Below the pieces are notes generated by a model, which saw nothing but the letters and a program-made list of their open reading frames with translations, made no database searches and had not been told where the DNA came from. Below are positions 1 to 8,636 of a DNA stretch of 64,000 bases, piece by piece. Origin of the DNA: Streptomyces sp. CBMA29 (GTDB taxonomy: Bacteria; Actinomycetota; Actinomycetes; Streptomycetales; Streptomycetaceae). The DNA lies in assembly GCF_014596445.1 (NCBI RefSeq), contig NZ_MECL01000096.1, forward strand, positions 1 to 64,000, written 5' to 3'. Numbering within the stretch: the stretch's first letter is position 1; the number at the start of each line of letters is the position of its first letter. A program made the position numbers and the translations under genes.

Positions 1-84
1 GGGCCGGCCGCGGCCGGTCGGCGGTCCGGACGTCCGGCGAGGTCGGCCGGGCGGGCGGAACAGCCGGTCGGCGGGTTCAGCGGG

Positions 85-906
85 TCAGCAGGTCTGGCGC
101 ACGTATCCGCTGGTGCCCAGCGGTACGACGTCCACGTCGCGGCGGACGACACTGAGCTTCGTGCCGTAACCCGAGCACGCCTTCTGGAGGCCCTTGGCGG
201 TGTACTCGATGACGATCACGTTGTTGCCGAAGCCGGAGGTGTAGTCGCCGCACTCGTTGTACGTGGCGCATTCCTCGGCGACGGCGAAGTCCAGGCCGTT
301 GGCGACCCGGTCACCGGACAGTTGCGGGGTGTTCTTCTGCGCGATCGCCATGTTCTTGGAGTGCGCGTGGGCGGAGAGCAGCTTGATGTACGACTCGGCC
401 TCGGCCTTGGTCAGGTAGCCGGAGAAGCGGTCGTAGGTGTCGAAGTTGTCGGGTTCGACACCCTGGAAGCCCTTGGCCGCGCACTGGTCGACCCAGCCGT
501 TGACCTTGTTCGCGATCCGCTGCCGCTTGTCGGCGGTGCGGATGTCGAGGATCGCCTCGTTCCAGTCCTTGTCCTTGACGACGGCGCCCTTGGAGTCCCG
601 CAGCAGCAGGTCGGCGTCCCACTGGCCCTCGGCGCCCTCCTGCGCCTGGAAGGCGTTGACGTAACAGATGTTGTAGACCCCGGCGGCGGCCGGAGCGGTG
701 TAGTCGCGGCTGACCACGGAGACACCGGCGGGCGGGGTGTAGGGGCCCCCGATCTGGTAGTCGAATCCGGCGTGTGCCGGAGGCGGGGAGACGGACTGGG
801 GCGCGGCCCCTGCGGAATCGGGAGCGAGTGAGGGGACAGCCACGACTGCGGCGACGGCCGCGAGGACGGCCAGACTCCGACGGGACCGGACACGATTCAT
901 GCGCAT
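85..906 (-). CDS. Secreted GH114-type endo-alpha-1,4-polygalactosaminidase-like glycosidase
   Basis: A secreted glycoside hydrolase of about 273 residues. The first 35 residues form a signal peptide: a basic start (MNRVRSRR), an Ala/Val-rich core and a cleavage region near SAGAAPQ. The mature protein reads as a GH114 barrel, with a GVEPDNFDTY motif carrying acidic residues, an AQKNTP strand and several cysteines suited to an extracytoplasmic protein. The family cleaves galactosaminoglycan-type polymers; the exact substrate here is inferred. Three ATGs lie within 9 bp; the middle one (906) is best spaced from an AGGAG at about 7 nt. It is divergent from a DeoR-type regulator, a family that often senses sugar phosphates including amino sugars, which fits induction by substrate. 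Confidence 0.8.
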   Translation of the reverse strand: MRMNRVRSRRSLAVLAAVAAVVAVPSLAPDSAGAAPQSVSPPPAHAGFDYQIGGPYTPPAGVSVVSRDYTAPAAAGVYNICYVNAFQAQEGAEGQWDADLLLRDSKGAVVKDKDWNEAILDIRTADKRQRIANKVNGWVDQCAAKGFQGVEPDNFDTYDRFSGYLTKAEAESYIKLLSAHAHSKNMAIAQKNTPQLSGDRVANGLDFAVAEECATYNECGDYTSGFGNNVIVIEYTAKGLQKACSGYGTKLSVVRRDVDVVPLGTSGYVRQTC

Positions 907-1058
907 CATCGAGCTCCTGATGATGGGGGGTACGTCCCCGCCTCGGACGCTGACAGCGATCCTGGCGACTTTGTCCGGGCTTGCGGCGCACGGCCGCCCA
1001 CCGGCTAGGCGTACCTCTGACGTCGGTGCTCAACTCCGACGTTCGCCAGGAGTTAACC

Positions 1059-1134
1059 GCGCAGAATTCGTCATGTCAACCGCCCTCTTCTGCGCAAATC
1101 ATGCTCACTTACACATCGGAGTGCGCATTATGCT
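1059..1134. promoter_or_regulatory. Repeated GCGCA...ATG motifs, candidate DeoR operators and promoter
   Basis: Three related direct motifs lie between the divergent glycosidase and regulator genes: GCGCAGAATTCGTCATG at 1059-1075, TGCGCAAATCATGCT at 1091-1105 and TGCGCATTATGCT at 1122-1134. The last two start 31 bp apart, about three helical turns. DeoR/GlpR proteins often bind tandem direct repeats, so these are candidate operators. TATGCT (1129-1134) could be a -10 box only 6 nt before the regulator's ATG, implying a leaderless transcript; no Shine-Dalgarno precedes that ATG. Confidence 0.45.
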
Positions 1135-1140
1135 GCACGC

Positions 1141-1899
1141 ATGCTGAGAACTGAGCGTCATGCGCGCATACTTGAGCATGTCTCCGCCAGGGGCGGCATC
1201 GACGTCCACGAGCTGTCCCGGCTGCTCGACGTCTCCACGGCCACCGTCCGGCGCGACCTCCAGCACCTGAGCGAACTCCACCTGCTGCGCCGCACCCACG
1301 GCGGGGCGGCGGTCGGCCCGGTCGACCTGGAGGTCCCGCTCCAGCACCGCGCGGGGCGCAGCAGGCCGGAGAAGCAGGCCATCGCGAGGGCGGCGGCGGC
1401 CCTGGTGCCGGACGGCGCGGTGGTCGGCATGAACGGCGGCAGTACGGTGACGGAGGTGGCCCGGCTGCTGGCCGCCCGCGGACCGCTCACCGTCGTCACC
1501 AACGCCGTGAACATCGCGGCCGAGTTGGTCCTGCACAAGCACGTGACGCTCGTCGTGATCGGCGGCAACGCCAGGAACGCCAGCTATGAACTGGTGGGCC
1601 CGATCGCCGAGAAGACACTGGCCAGCTACCACACCGACATCGCCTTCCTCGGCGTCGACGGCATCAGCGCGGCCCACGGCTGCACCACGCACGACCAGTT
1701 GGAGGGCGGCACCGACCGCGCCTTCGCCGACAACAGCGACCGTACGGTCGTGGTCGCCGACCACACGAAGATCGGCCGGGCCACGCTCGCCAAGATCTGC
1801 CCGCTCGCCGAGATCCACGACCTGGTGACCGACGGCGCGGCGCCGGACGCCGAGCTGGCCCGTATCGCGGGCGCGGGCGTACGGGTGACGGTCGGCTGA
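1141..1899 (+). CDS. DeoR/GlpR-family transcriptional regulator
   Basis: A 252-residue cytoplasmic repressor. The N-terminal winged helix-turn-helix carries LLDVSTATVRRDLQHL (about residues 27-42), followed by the family signature LLRRTHGGA near residue 50. The rest is a DeoR C-terminal sensor domain of the ribose-5-phosphate-isomerase type, with GMNGGSTVTEVARLL and FLGVDGIS stretches that form the sugar-phosphate pocket in relatives. Length is typical. It is divergent from the GH114 glycosidase and probably controls it and itself through the repeats at 1059-1134. The ligand cannot be read from sequence; an amino-sugar phosphate would fit the neighbour. The ATG lacks an SD and a -10-like box abuts it, so leaderless translation is likely. 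Confidence 0.85.
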   Translation: MLRTERHARILEHVSARGGIDVHELSRLLDVSTATVRRDLQHLSELHLLRRTHGGAAVGPVDLEVPLQHRAGRSRPEKQAIARAAAALVPDGAVVGMNGGSTVTEVARLLAARGPLTVVTNAVNIAAELVLHKHVTLVVIGGNARNASYELVGPIAEKTLASYHTDIAFLGVDGISAAHGCTTHDQLEGGTDRAFADNSDRTVVVADHTKIGRATLAKICPLAEIHDLVTDGAAPDAELARIAGAGVRVTVG

Positions 1900-1913
1900 G
1901 CGGCGGCTTGCCT

Positions 1914-4571
1914 TCACGGCGCCGGGGCACGCCTGACGCGCAGGGTCAGCACCTGCGACTCCTCACGCCAGTAGGCGATGTTGTGCCGGGTGATGACCGT
2001 GTCGCCGTGCTCAGGACCGAGCACCCGCTCCATGTCGGCCAGCAGCTCCTCGAAGGCGCGCGCCGCGCCTGCCGCGTCCCCCGCCCGCCCCCGCAGCCGC
2101 GCGACATTGTGCCGGGTGGTGAGCGTGTGCGGATGGTCGGGGCCCAGCACCCGCAGCCGGTCCGCCAGCAGTTCCTCGAAGGCGCGCGCCGCGCCGCTGA
2201 CGTCCCCGGCCCGGCCGTGCAGCCGCGCGATGTTGTGCCGCGTGGTCAGGGTGTCCGGATGGTCGGGGCCCAGCACCCGAGCCGCGTCGGCCAGCAGTTC
2301 CTCGAAGGCTCGCGCCGCGCCCTCGGCGTCCCCCGCCCGTCCCTGCCAGTAGGCCAGGTCGTGCCGGGTGGTCAGAGTGTCGGGGTGGTCGGGCCCCAGC
2401 ACGCGCACCATGTCGACCAGCAGCTCCCGTAGACCCTCGGCCGCTTCGGCCGTCTCCCCCGCGCGACCGCGCAGCCGGGCCATGTTGTGCCGCGTGCTGA
2501 GTGTGTCCGGATGGTCGGGGCCCAGCACCCGCAGCCGGTCCGCGAGCAGCTCCTCCAGCGCGGTGGCGGCACCCTCCGCACCGTCCGCGTACTCCGCCTC
2601 GCCGCTCCAGTAGGCGATGTTGCCGCGGGTGGTGAGCGTGTGCGGGTGGTCGGGGCCGAGCACCCGCAGCCGGTCCGCGAACAGTTCACGGAAGGCGCTG
2701 ATCGCGCCCTGCGCGTCGCCCGCCGCGCCCCGCCAGTACGCCAGGTCGTGGCGGGCGGCGAGGGTGTCGGGGTGGTCGGCGCCCAGGTGCTGGTGGGTGC
2801 TCCTGGCCAGCAGCCTGAAGTGTCCGGCCGCGGCGGCCACTTGGCCCGCGACGCCCAGACTCTCGCCGACCCGGTAGAGCAGCGCGTGCGCGTGCGGGCG
2901 GTGCAGGGCGCTCTCCGCCTTGCCGGTCAGCGCGGTGGTGTTGGCGCGCAGCGCCTGCGCGAGGTCGGTGTCGCGCTCGACCTCGGGCCAGACCGCGGTC
3001 AGGGCGTCGGCCGCGGTACGGGCCAGCGCGTCGTGGTCCGCCTCGCCGAGCGTGTCCCGGACGGCCCGCTGGACGAGCTGGTGGACACGGACCGCCCGGT
3101 GCCCGGTCTTCGGGGTGTGGTCGATCAGATTGAGCCCGTGCAGATCGCGCAGGGCCCGTACGGTCTGCTGCTCGGTGATCCCGTGCGCCGGGCACTGCTC
3201 GGGGGCGGCCCCGCGCACGACGCGGGTGAGGTGGTCGCGGACCGGCCCGCTGGTGAGCACCGGTTGCGGGATGCCGTTCGGGTCGAGCAGCGCGGCCAGT
3301 TCCAGCAGGGACCTGGCCAGGCCCCGGGGACCGCGGGCGTCGGCGCGGTCCACCGACAGCGACCAGACGGCGGCCACGCCCGCGGTCTGGTCGTCGGGCA
3401 GGGTCGGCGGCCTGAGGTCGGCGAGCCGGGCCCGGTTCGCCAGCAGCGCGCGGTAGTCGTGGCAGCCGATGTCGGCGTCGATGAGATACGCGGCGGCCTG
3501 GGACAGGGCCAGCGGCAGTCTGCCCAGGTCCTCGGCGAGCAGCGCGACCTCCTCGGGCGCCTCCACCCGGCCGCGCGCGGCCAGCGCCGCCGTCAGGTAG
3601 CCGGTCGCCTCCGGCGGGGTGAACAGGCCGACGGTCACCATGCGGCGGCCCGCGCCGGTCAGGGCGGCGTCCCGGCTGCGGGTGGTGACGACCGTACGGC
3701 CGAGGGGGTGGTCGGGCGGCCACAGGCCGGTGAGATCGGCCGGGTCCGTCACATTGTCGAGGACCAGCAGCCAGCGGCAGTGTCCGGCCGCCGCGCCGGG
3801 ACCGGGCTCCAGCCAGGCCAGGAACTCCTGCGCGGCGCGCGCCGGTTCGTCCCGCTCGATGTGCAGCACCTTCGCGGCGGCGTCCGCGTACGCGTCGATG
3901 ACGGCCTGCCGGGTCGAGGCCGTGACCCACATCAGCAGGTCGACCTCGCCCGCCTGCCAGGCGTGGTGGGCGCGCCGGGCGGCGAGCTGCGTCTTGCCGA
4001 CGCCGCCCATGCCGGTGAGCACCTGGCAGACCACGGCGGTGCCGGGGCCGGTCAGCGCGGTGTCCAGGGCGTGGATCACGTCCCGGTACTGGAACCAGTC
4101 GGCCGACCGGGGTACCACGCCGACCCTGACCGGCCAGTCGACCGGCGAGCGCGGCGCGACATGCCAGTGGTGGTGCTGGTGGATGTCGCCCGCGACGCCC
4201 GCCGCGACACCGCTGCCCGCGGCGGTGACGGTCGACGTAGCGGGAGGGGCCGGAGGCCGGGCCTGGGCCCGCGCGTGGGTTTGGGACTGGGACTGGGCTC
4301 GGGCCGGGCCGTACGTCTCGGAGCGGGCCTGGGCCGGGGTCGGTGCGGGCAGCGCCGGAAGCGTCGGTGCGGGCAGCGTAGGAAGTGTCGGCGCGGTCTC
4401 CCATGGCTCGGGAGCGCGCGGCGGCACCACCGGCGCGGCGGGGTACGGCGAGGGTTCCGGTGCGTACGGCGAAGGCGCGCCGGGCGCGGGCGCCGCGGAC
4501 AAAGGGGCGGCCGGTGGAGGGGTCGCGGCTGTTGGACCCCCTGGTGAGGGGGCCTCGGGTGGTGCGGCCAC
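1914..4571 (-). CDS. NB-ARC ATPase with C-terminal TPR repeats (STAND/NLR-like)
   Basis: An 885-residue STAND-type ATPase. Residues 1-110 are Pro/Ala-rich and low complexity. A GDIHQHHHWH segment leads into an NB-ARC core with Walker A GMGGVGKTQLA (about 187-197), Walker B WLLVLDN, a VVTTRSRDA sensor and LGRLPLAL in place of GLPL. A helical spacer follows, then seven 42-residue TPR/kinesin-light-chain-like units each carrying a variant of RVLGPDHPDTLTTRHN. Such proteins act as nucleotide switches in signalling, regulation or conflict systems; the output here is unknown. The GTG start at 4571 lies 47 nt after the stop of a small partner gene, suggesting one operon. No fused nuclease or protease effector is visible. 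Confidence 0.85.
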   Translation of the reverse strand: MAAPPEAPSPGGPTAATPPPAAPLSAAPAPGAPSPYAPEPSPYPAAPVVPPRAPEPWETAPTLPTLPAPTLPALPAPTPAQARSETYGPARAQSQSQTHARAQARPPAPPATSTVTAAGSGVAAGVAGDIHQHHHWHVAPRSPVDWPVRVGVVPRSADWFQYRDVIHALDTALTGPGTAVVCQVLTGMGGVGKTQLAARRAHHAWQAGEVDLLMWVTASTRQAVIDAYADAAAKVLHIERDEPARAAQEFLAWLEPGPGAAAGHCRWLLVLDNVTDPADLTGLWPPDHPLGRTVVTTRSRDAALTGAGRRMVTVGLFTPPEATGYLTAALAARGRVEAPEEVALLAEDLGRLPLALSQAAAYLIDADIGCHDYRALLANRARLADLRPPTLPDDQTAGVAAVWSLSVDRADARGPRGLARSLLELAALLDPNGIPQPVLTSGPVRDHLTRVVRGAAPEQCPAHGITEQQTVRALRDLHGLNLIDHTPKTGHRAVRVHQLVQRAVRDTLGEADHDALARTAADALTAVWPEVERDTDLAQALRANTTALTGKAESALHRPHAHALLYRVGESLGVAGQVAAAAGHFRLLARSTHQHLGADHPDTLAARHDLAYWRGAAGDAQGAISAFRELFADRLRVLGPDHPHTLTTRGNIAYWSGEAEYADGAEGAATALEELLADRLRVLGPDHPDTLSTRHNMARLRGRAGETAEAAEGLRELLVDMVRVLGPDHPDTLTTRHDLAYWQGRAGDAEGAARAFEELLADAARVLGPDHPDTLTTRHNIARLHGRAGDVSGAARAFEELLADRLRVLGPDHPHTLTTRHNVARLRGRAGDAAGAARAFEELLADMERVLGPEHGDTVITRHNIAYWREESQVLTLRVRRAPAP
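1960..2810 (-). repeat. Seven 126-bp direct repeats encoding TPR units
   Basis: The 3' third of the NB-ARC gene contains seven in-frame units of about 126 bp (42 codons), each with a GPDHPDTL-type motif. DNA identity between units is high, above what TPR folding requires, which points to recent unit duplication or gene conversion and makes copy number a likely source of strain variation. Confidence 0.8.
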
Positions 4572-4618
4572 GGGTAATGGGGTCGCGGGTGGAGGGGCGG
4601 GGACGGCTCCGGGTGCGC

Positions 4619-5125
4619 TCAGCCCTGGGGCGGACCCGGCGGAGGAGGGTTTTCCATCCGTACGTCCCCCATCCGCAACGACGCCACGGACCTGTCCTCG
4701 GCTCGTACGGTGACGTCGCCGCCGACCGCGATGCCGTCACCGGTGGCCGCCGTCCCGGCGGGCGGGCCGCCCGGGGGTCCGCTGCCGTAGGGGCGGTCCC
4801 GCAGCCGGTCCACCGCCCGCCGGAGCGCCGTGGCCAGCTCCGCGTCCCGCTCGACGGCCTCGTCCAGCGCGTCGGTCAGGCGGCGCCTGGTCCGCTCGGT
4901 GACCGCGCCGTCAGGCGCGGCGCACTCCTCGGTGGCCCGCAGGAGCGCGGGGTCCTCGCCGAGGAGCACGCGGACCAGCGAGTACAGCCGGTCGAGTTCG
5001 CCGAGTTGGACCTCGTCCAGGTCGCGCCGCCGCTGCCCGGCACCGTTCGCTCGCCACGTGAGCCACACGCAGACATGGCCGACCGCGGCCTCGACACCCG
5101 TCACCCCGTACCCCCATGCGCTCAT
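4619..5125 (-). CDS. Small partner protein of the NB-ARC/TPR gene
   Basis: A 168-residue cytoplasmic protein of unknown function. The chosen start (MSAWGYGVTGVE) is internal to a longer frame and resembles the beginning of a small Streptomyces protein family found next to NB-ARC/TPR genes. The middle is charged and helical (LDEVQLGELDRLYSLVRVLL and a later RRRLTDALDEAVERDAELA). The tail has a beta-like GDGIAVGGDVTVRAEDRS stretch then a Pro-rich end. The gene lies 47 nt upstream of the ATPase in the same direction, so co-expression is likely. An adaptor or sensor role is inference only. Confidence 0.65.
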   Translation of the reverse strand: MSAWGYGVTGVEAAVGHVCVWLTWRANGAGQRRRDLDEVQLGELDRLYSLVRVLLGEDPALLRATEECAAPDGAVTERTRRRLTDALDEAVERDAELATALRRAVDRLRDRPYGSGPPGGPPAGTAATGDGIAVGGDVTVRAEDRSVASLRMGDVRMENPPPPGPPQG

Positions 5126-5270
5126 TCGTCTCCACCGACGCGCGACCGCGCGGCCCGGCACCCGATTCTGGCAAGCCGACGCGATTTACGCACCGCGGGC
5201 ACACGATTCCACAGATGACCCACGGTGCACACGCGTTAACTCCGGCCCCCGGCTGGGGTATCTCGGCTCC

Positions 5271-6182
5271 TCAGGCGCCCCCGTGGTGCAGCGCGTCCAG
5301 GGCTGCCAGTTCGTCGGCGGTGAACCGCAGCGCGCCCGCGGCCACGTTCTCCACCAGGTGGTCGGGGTTGCCGGTGCCGGGGATGGCCAGGACGTGCGGG
5401 CCGCGCTGGAGGGTCCAGGCGGTCCGGATCTGGGCGGCGGTCACGCCGTGGGCGCGGGCCGCGGCCAGCACCTGCCCGCTCTCCGCCGCGCCCGCCCCCG
5501 ACTCGCGGCCCGCGCCCGCGATGGCGAAGAACGGCACGAAGGCGACGCCCTGTTCACCGCAGAGGTCCAGGAAGTCGTCGTCCTCGCCGGGCAGCCCGAG
5601 CGCGTACTTGTTCTGTACGCACACCACCGGTGCGATGGCACGGGCCTCCGCGAGGTGGCGAGGCCCGACGTTGGAGATCCCGAGGTGACGGATCAGCCCC
5701 CGCTCGCGCAGTTCGGCGAGCGCGCCGAAGTGCTCGGCGATCGAGTCCGCGCCTTGATTGCGGTAGTTGACCACGTCGAGGTGGTCGCGGCCGAGCTGCC
5801 GCAGATTCTCCTCGACCTGTCCGCGCAACCGCGCGGGCGTCGCGGCGGGCAGCCAGCCGCCCGAAGGGTCGCGCCCCGGGCCGACCTTGGTGGTGATGAC
5901 GAGGTCGTCGGGGTACGGCGCCAGCGCCCGGTTGATCAGTTCGTTGGCCGAGCGCAGGGCGGAGAAGTAGAACGCGGCGGTGTCGATGTGGTTCACACCG
6001 AGTTCGACCGCGCGCCGCAGCACGCCGATCGCCCGCTCGCGGTCGCTTGAGCCGCTGTCGGCCGCGAACGCCCTGCCGTCCTGCGGCAGCCGCATCGCCC
6101 CGAAACCCATCCGGTTGACGGTCAGATCGCCGAGCGTCCAGGTGCCCGCGGCGTCCGCGGTGATCGTCGTCTCAGAAGTCAT
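5271..6182 (-). CDS. Aldo/keto reductase
   Basis: A 303-residue NADPH-dependent oxidoreductase of the AKR superfamily. The Asp and Tyr of the catalytic tetrad lie in HIDTAAFY and the Lys in VITTKVGP. The usual catalytic-His strand reads DVVNYRNQG, so the standard His is absent, as in some AKR subgroups. The C-terminal half has AIPGTGNPDHL, the cofactor phosphate-binding region. Start 6182 (MTSETTI) was chosen over an upstream in-frame ATG because GGGAG lies about 8 nt before it. It stands alone between the NB-ARC pair and a long intergenic region. The substrate is unknown. Confidence 0.85.
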   Translation of the reverse strand: MTSETTITADAAGTWTLGDLTVNRMGFGAMRLPQDGRAFAADSGSSDRERAIGVLRRAVELGVNHIDTAAFYFSALRSANELINRALAPYPDDLVITTKVGPGRDPSGGWLPAATPARLRGQVEENLRQLGRDHLDVVNYRNQGADSIAEHFGALAELRERGLIRHLGISNVGPRHLAEARAIAPVVCVQNKYALGLPGEDDDFLDLCGEQGVAFVPFFAIAGAGRESGAGAAESGQVLAAARAHGVTAAQIRTAWTLQRGPHVLAIPGTGNPDHLVENVAAGALRFTADELAALDALHHGGA

Positions 6183-6581
6183 CGGAGGATTCTCCCACGG
6201 CGGCCCACAGCCGTCCCCGAGCGGCATCGGGGTGGCATTCAGGCCACATGCGGAGTCCGGCGGGAGTGTCGCGCATCACCGTCGCGACCGGGACCGCACG
6301 GGCCGTCCGGCCTTGTGCCCGCAGGTCATGCCGGGTCATAGTCGTCCTTGGCACCGTACCGAAACATTTCGGGACCGCCCGGTGGGGACCGGATCCGGCC
6401 GAAGCGGAATCGGCGCGGCGCCGCTGCGTGCCCGCCGTGTCCCCCTCCCCGGCCGCCGGGCTACAGGAGTGCAACAGTCGTTACGGGGAGGCTGACCCCA
6501 AAGCGGGCCAAACGTTAACCTTGCCGCATCTTGCGGCCGTTGGGCGCCGCTGGGGGAACAGCACAGAGCTCAGGGGGGCTC
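6183..6581. other. 399-bp intergenic region with two inverted repeats
   Basis: No convincing gene is seen here. It holds a 14-bp inverted repeat, CCGAAACATTTCGG (6359-6372; arms CCGAAA/TTTCGG), whose shape suits a regulator operator, and a hairpin GCCGCA-TCT-TGCGGC (6523-6537) in the likely 5' leader of the secreted protein that follows. Short frames in this stretch lack ribosome sites and codon bias. Confidence 0.4.
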
Positions 6582-8636
6582 ATGCGAAGAGCTGGGGCAA
6601 TAACCGCTGCCTTCTCACTGGCGGCGGCTTCGATGATCGGATTCACCGCCGCGCAGTCCGCGTCCGCGCTCACCGCGCCGGTCGCGATGACCGCGGACGA
6701 CCTGCCGACCTGGCAGACCAACGGCGTCGTGTGGGCGCTGGCCCAGGCGCACGGTGTGGTCTTCGCGGGCGGCACCTTCTCCACCGTCCGGCCGCCGGGC
6801 GCCGCCGCGGGCACCGGCGAGCAGCAGGCGCTCAACTTCCAGGCGTTCGACGCCGCCACGGGCGCGCCGACGTCCTGCAAGCTGTCCTTCACGGTCGGCT
6901 CGGGCACCGCGACGATCCGGGCGCTGGCCGTCTCACCGGACGAGTCGACGCTGTACGCGGGCGGCACCTTCGGTTCGGTGAACGGCGTTCCGTCGAGCAG
7001 CCTGGCGGCGATCGACATCGCCACCTGCACCGTGAAGACCACGTTCAAGGTGTCGGTCTCGGCGCAGGTCCGCAGCATCGTGGCGACGAACGACACGGTG
7101 TACGTCGGGGGCAATTTCCTCACCGTCGCCGGGCAGCCCCGGCAGCGCTTCGCCGCGCTGACGACCACGGGCGCGCTCAAGCCGTTCACGGCCAACGCCG
7201 ACAAGGCGGGCAAGGCCATGGTGCTCAGCCCGGACGGCACCAGGCTCGTCATCGGCGGCGACTTCAACACCGTCAACGGGGTCAGCTCGCACGCGCTGGC
7301 CGTGGTGAACGCCACGACCGGCGCCAATGTGAAGACCTATCCGGGCTTCATCTCCGCGACCTCCACCGTGCAGGACCTCACGAGGGACGCCACCGGCTTC
7401 TTCACCGCCAACGAGGGCACGGGCGGCGGTGTCTTCGACGGCCGCATCGCGCTCAACTTCAGCGACCTCAACCAGCGCTGGCGCGACACCTGCCTGGGCG
7501 CGACCCAGGCCGTCACCGTCTACAAGGGCGTGCTGTACAGCGGCTCGCACGCCCACGACTGCTCCAGCATGCAGCAGTTCCCGCAGCTCAACAACGACCG
7601 GCAGCACCTGCTCGCGGAGTCCGTCGACAACCCGAGGCCGCTGCTGAGCTGGTTCCCCGACACCGACGACGGCCCGAAGGGTACCGAGCAGATCGGCCCG
7701 CGCGCCATGACCACCGCCTCCGGCGGCGGCACCGACTACCTGTGGGTGGGCGGCGAATTCACCCGGATCGCCAGCAACGGCAACCGGCTCCAGCAGGGCC
7801 TGGTCCGCTTCCCGAGCGGCCCCGACACGCGCGCGCCGTCCGTACCGCTCCAGGTGACCGCGGCGAACGTGTCCGGCGGGGTGCGGGTGAGCTGGCAGGC
7901 CAGCCTCGACCTGGACGACTCGACACTGACGTACAGGATCTACCGCGACGGCACGCAGGTCGGCACCGTCACCGGTGACTCCAAGTTCTGGATCCGCCCG
8001 ACGCTGACCTTCACCGACACCGCCGCCTCACCCGGCACCACGTACGCGTACCAGGTCACGGCGGGTGACGCGCCCGGCAACACCAGTGCCAGGTCGGCCG
8101 CGGCGGCCGTCACGACGCCGGGCACGCCGACGTCCTCGACGGTGACGCTCAACGCGACGGCGGACACGTACGTCAACGCGGGCGCGCCCTCGGCGAACTA
8201 CGGCCCGGACCAGCAGCTCGCGGTGCGCGGCACGTCCGCGTACCACACGTATCTGCGGTTCAACCTGCCCGCCGCGCCCAGCGGCATGGTGCTCAAGAGC
8301 GCGCAGTTGACCCTGCGCACCAGCTCCGACGCCATCGCCAGCTCGGTCGACACGCTCAATGTGCAGCATGTCACGGGGAGTTGGACGGAGACCGGGGTGA
8401 CCTGGAACACCCGTCCCACGCTCGACCCGACGGTGCTCGGCACGGTGCCCGCGCCGGCCGCGCTCCAGACCGACTACACCGCGACGCTCACCGCGGCGGC
8501 GCTGACGCCGGGGCTCGGCGGTTCGTACGACCTCGCGGTGACGTCCACCGGCACGGACTCGGCCTGGTTCTGGTCGAAGGACGCGCCCGGCACGTCGGGA
8601 CACCCGCAGCTCGTCCTGACCTTCGCGAAGCCGTGA
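6582..8636 (+). CDS. Secreted beta-propeller, fibronectin III and DNRLRE-domain protein
   Basis: A 684-residue exported protein. A signal peptide (MRRAGAITAAFSLAAASM) is followed by about 400 residues of repeated strands such as LYAGGTFGSVNGV and VYVGGNFLTVAG, typical of a delta-60/NHL-like propeller. A fibronectin type III module follows (PSVPLQVTAANVSGGVRVSW). The last 165 residues form a DNRLRE domain, with TADTYVNAG near its start and SWTETGVTWNTRP in the middle; this domain is thought to bind carbohydrate or act as a cell-surface module. The ATG at 6582 has a GGGG-rich SD and is preferred over an upstream ATG. Its stop overlaps the GTG of the next lipoprotein gene, so the two are coupled. 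Confidence 0.8.
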   Translation: MRRAGAITAAFSLAAASMIGFTAAQSASALTAPVAMTADDLPTWQTNGVVWALAQAHGVVFAGGTFSTVRPPGAAAGTGEQQALNFQAFDAATGAPTSCKLSFTVGSGTATIRALAVSPDESTLYAGGTFGSVNGVPSSSLAAIDIATCTVKTTFKVSVSAQVRSIVATNDTVYVGGNFLTVAGQPRQRFAALTTTGALKPFTANADKAGKAMVLSPDGTRLVIGGDFNTVNGVSSHALAVVNATTGANVKTYPGFISATSTVQDLTRDATGFFTANEGTGGGVFDGRIALNFSDLNQRWRDTCLGATQAVTVYKGVLYSGSHAHDCSSMQQFPQLNNDRQHLLAESVDNPRPLLSWFPDTDDGPKGTEQIGPRAMTTASGGGTDYLWVGGEFTRIASNGNRLQQGLVRFPSGPDTRAPSVPLQVTAANVSGGVRVSWQASLDLDDSTLTYRIYRDGTQVGTVTGDSKFWIRPTLTFTDTAASPGTTYAYQVTAGDAPGNTSARSAAAAVTTPGTPTSSTVTLNATADTYVNAGAPSANYGPDQQLAVRGTSAYHTYLRFNLPAAPSGMVLKSAQLTLRTSSDAIASSVDTLNVQHVTGSWTETGVTWNTRPTLDPTVLGTVPAPAALQTDYTATLTAAALTPGLGGSYDLAVTSTGTDSAWFWSKDAPGTSGHPQLVLTFAKP

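Noticed and set aside
1..84. Possible gene end or regulatory site at the left edge
   Set aside because: Only GC-rich sequence with short GGCCGG/CCGGAC runs; nothing supportable.
2487..4547. 686-codon plus-strand frame opposite the NB-ARC gene
   Set aside because: Arises from the repeats and GC skew of the real gene; Gly/Arg/Val-rich without motifs.
1914..5125. FxSxx-COOH peptide-modification system
   Set aside because: TPR/NB-ARC proteins occur there, but no small FxSxx precursor or radical SAM enzyme is nearby.
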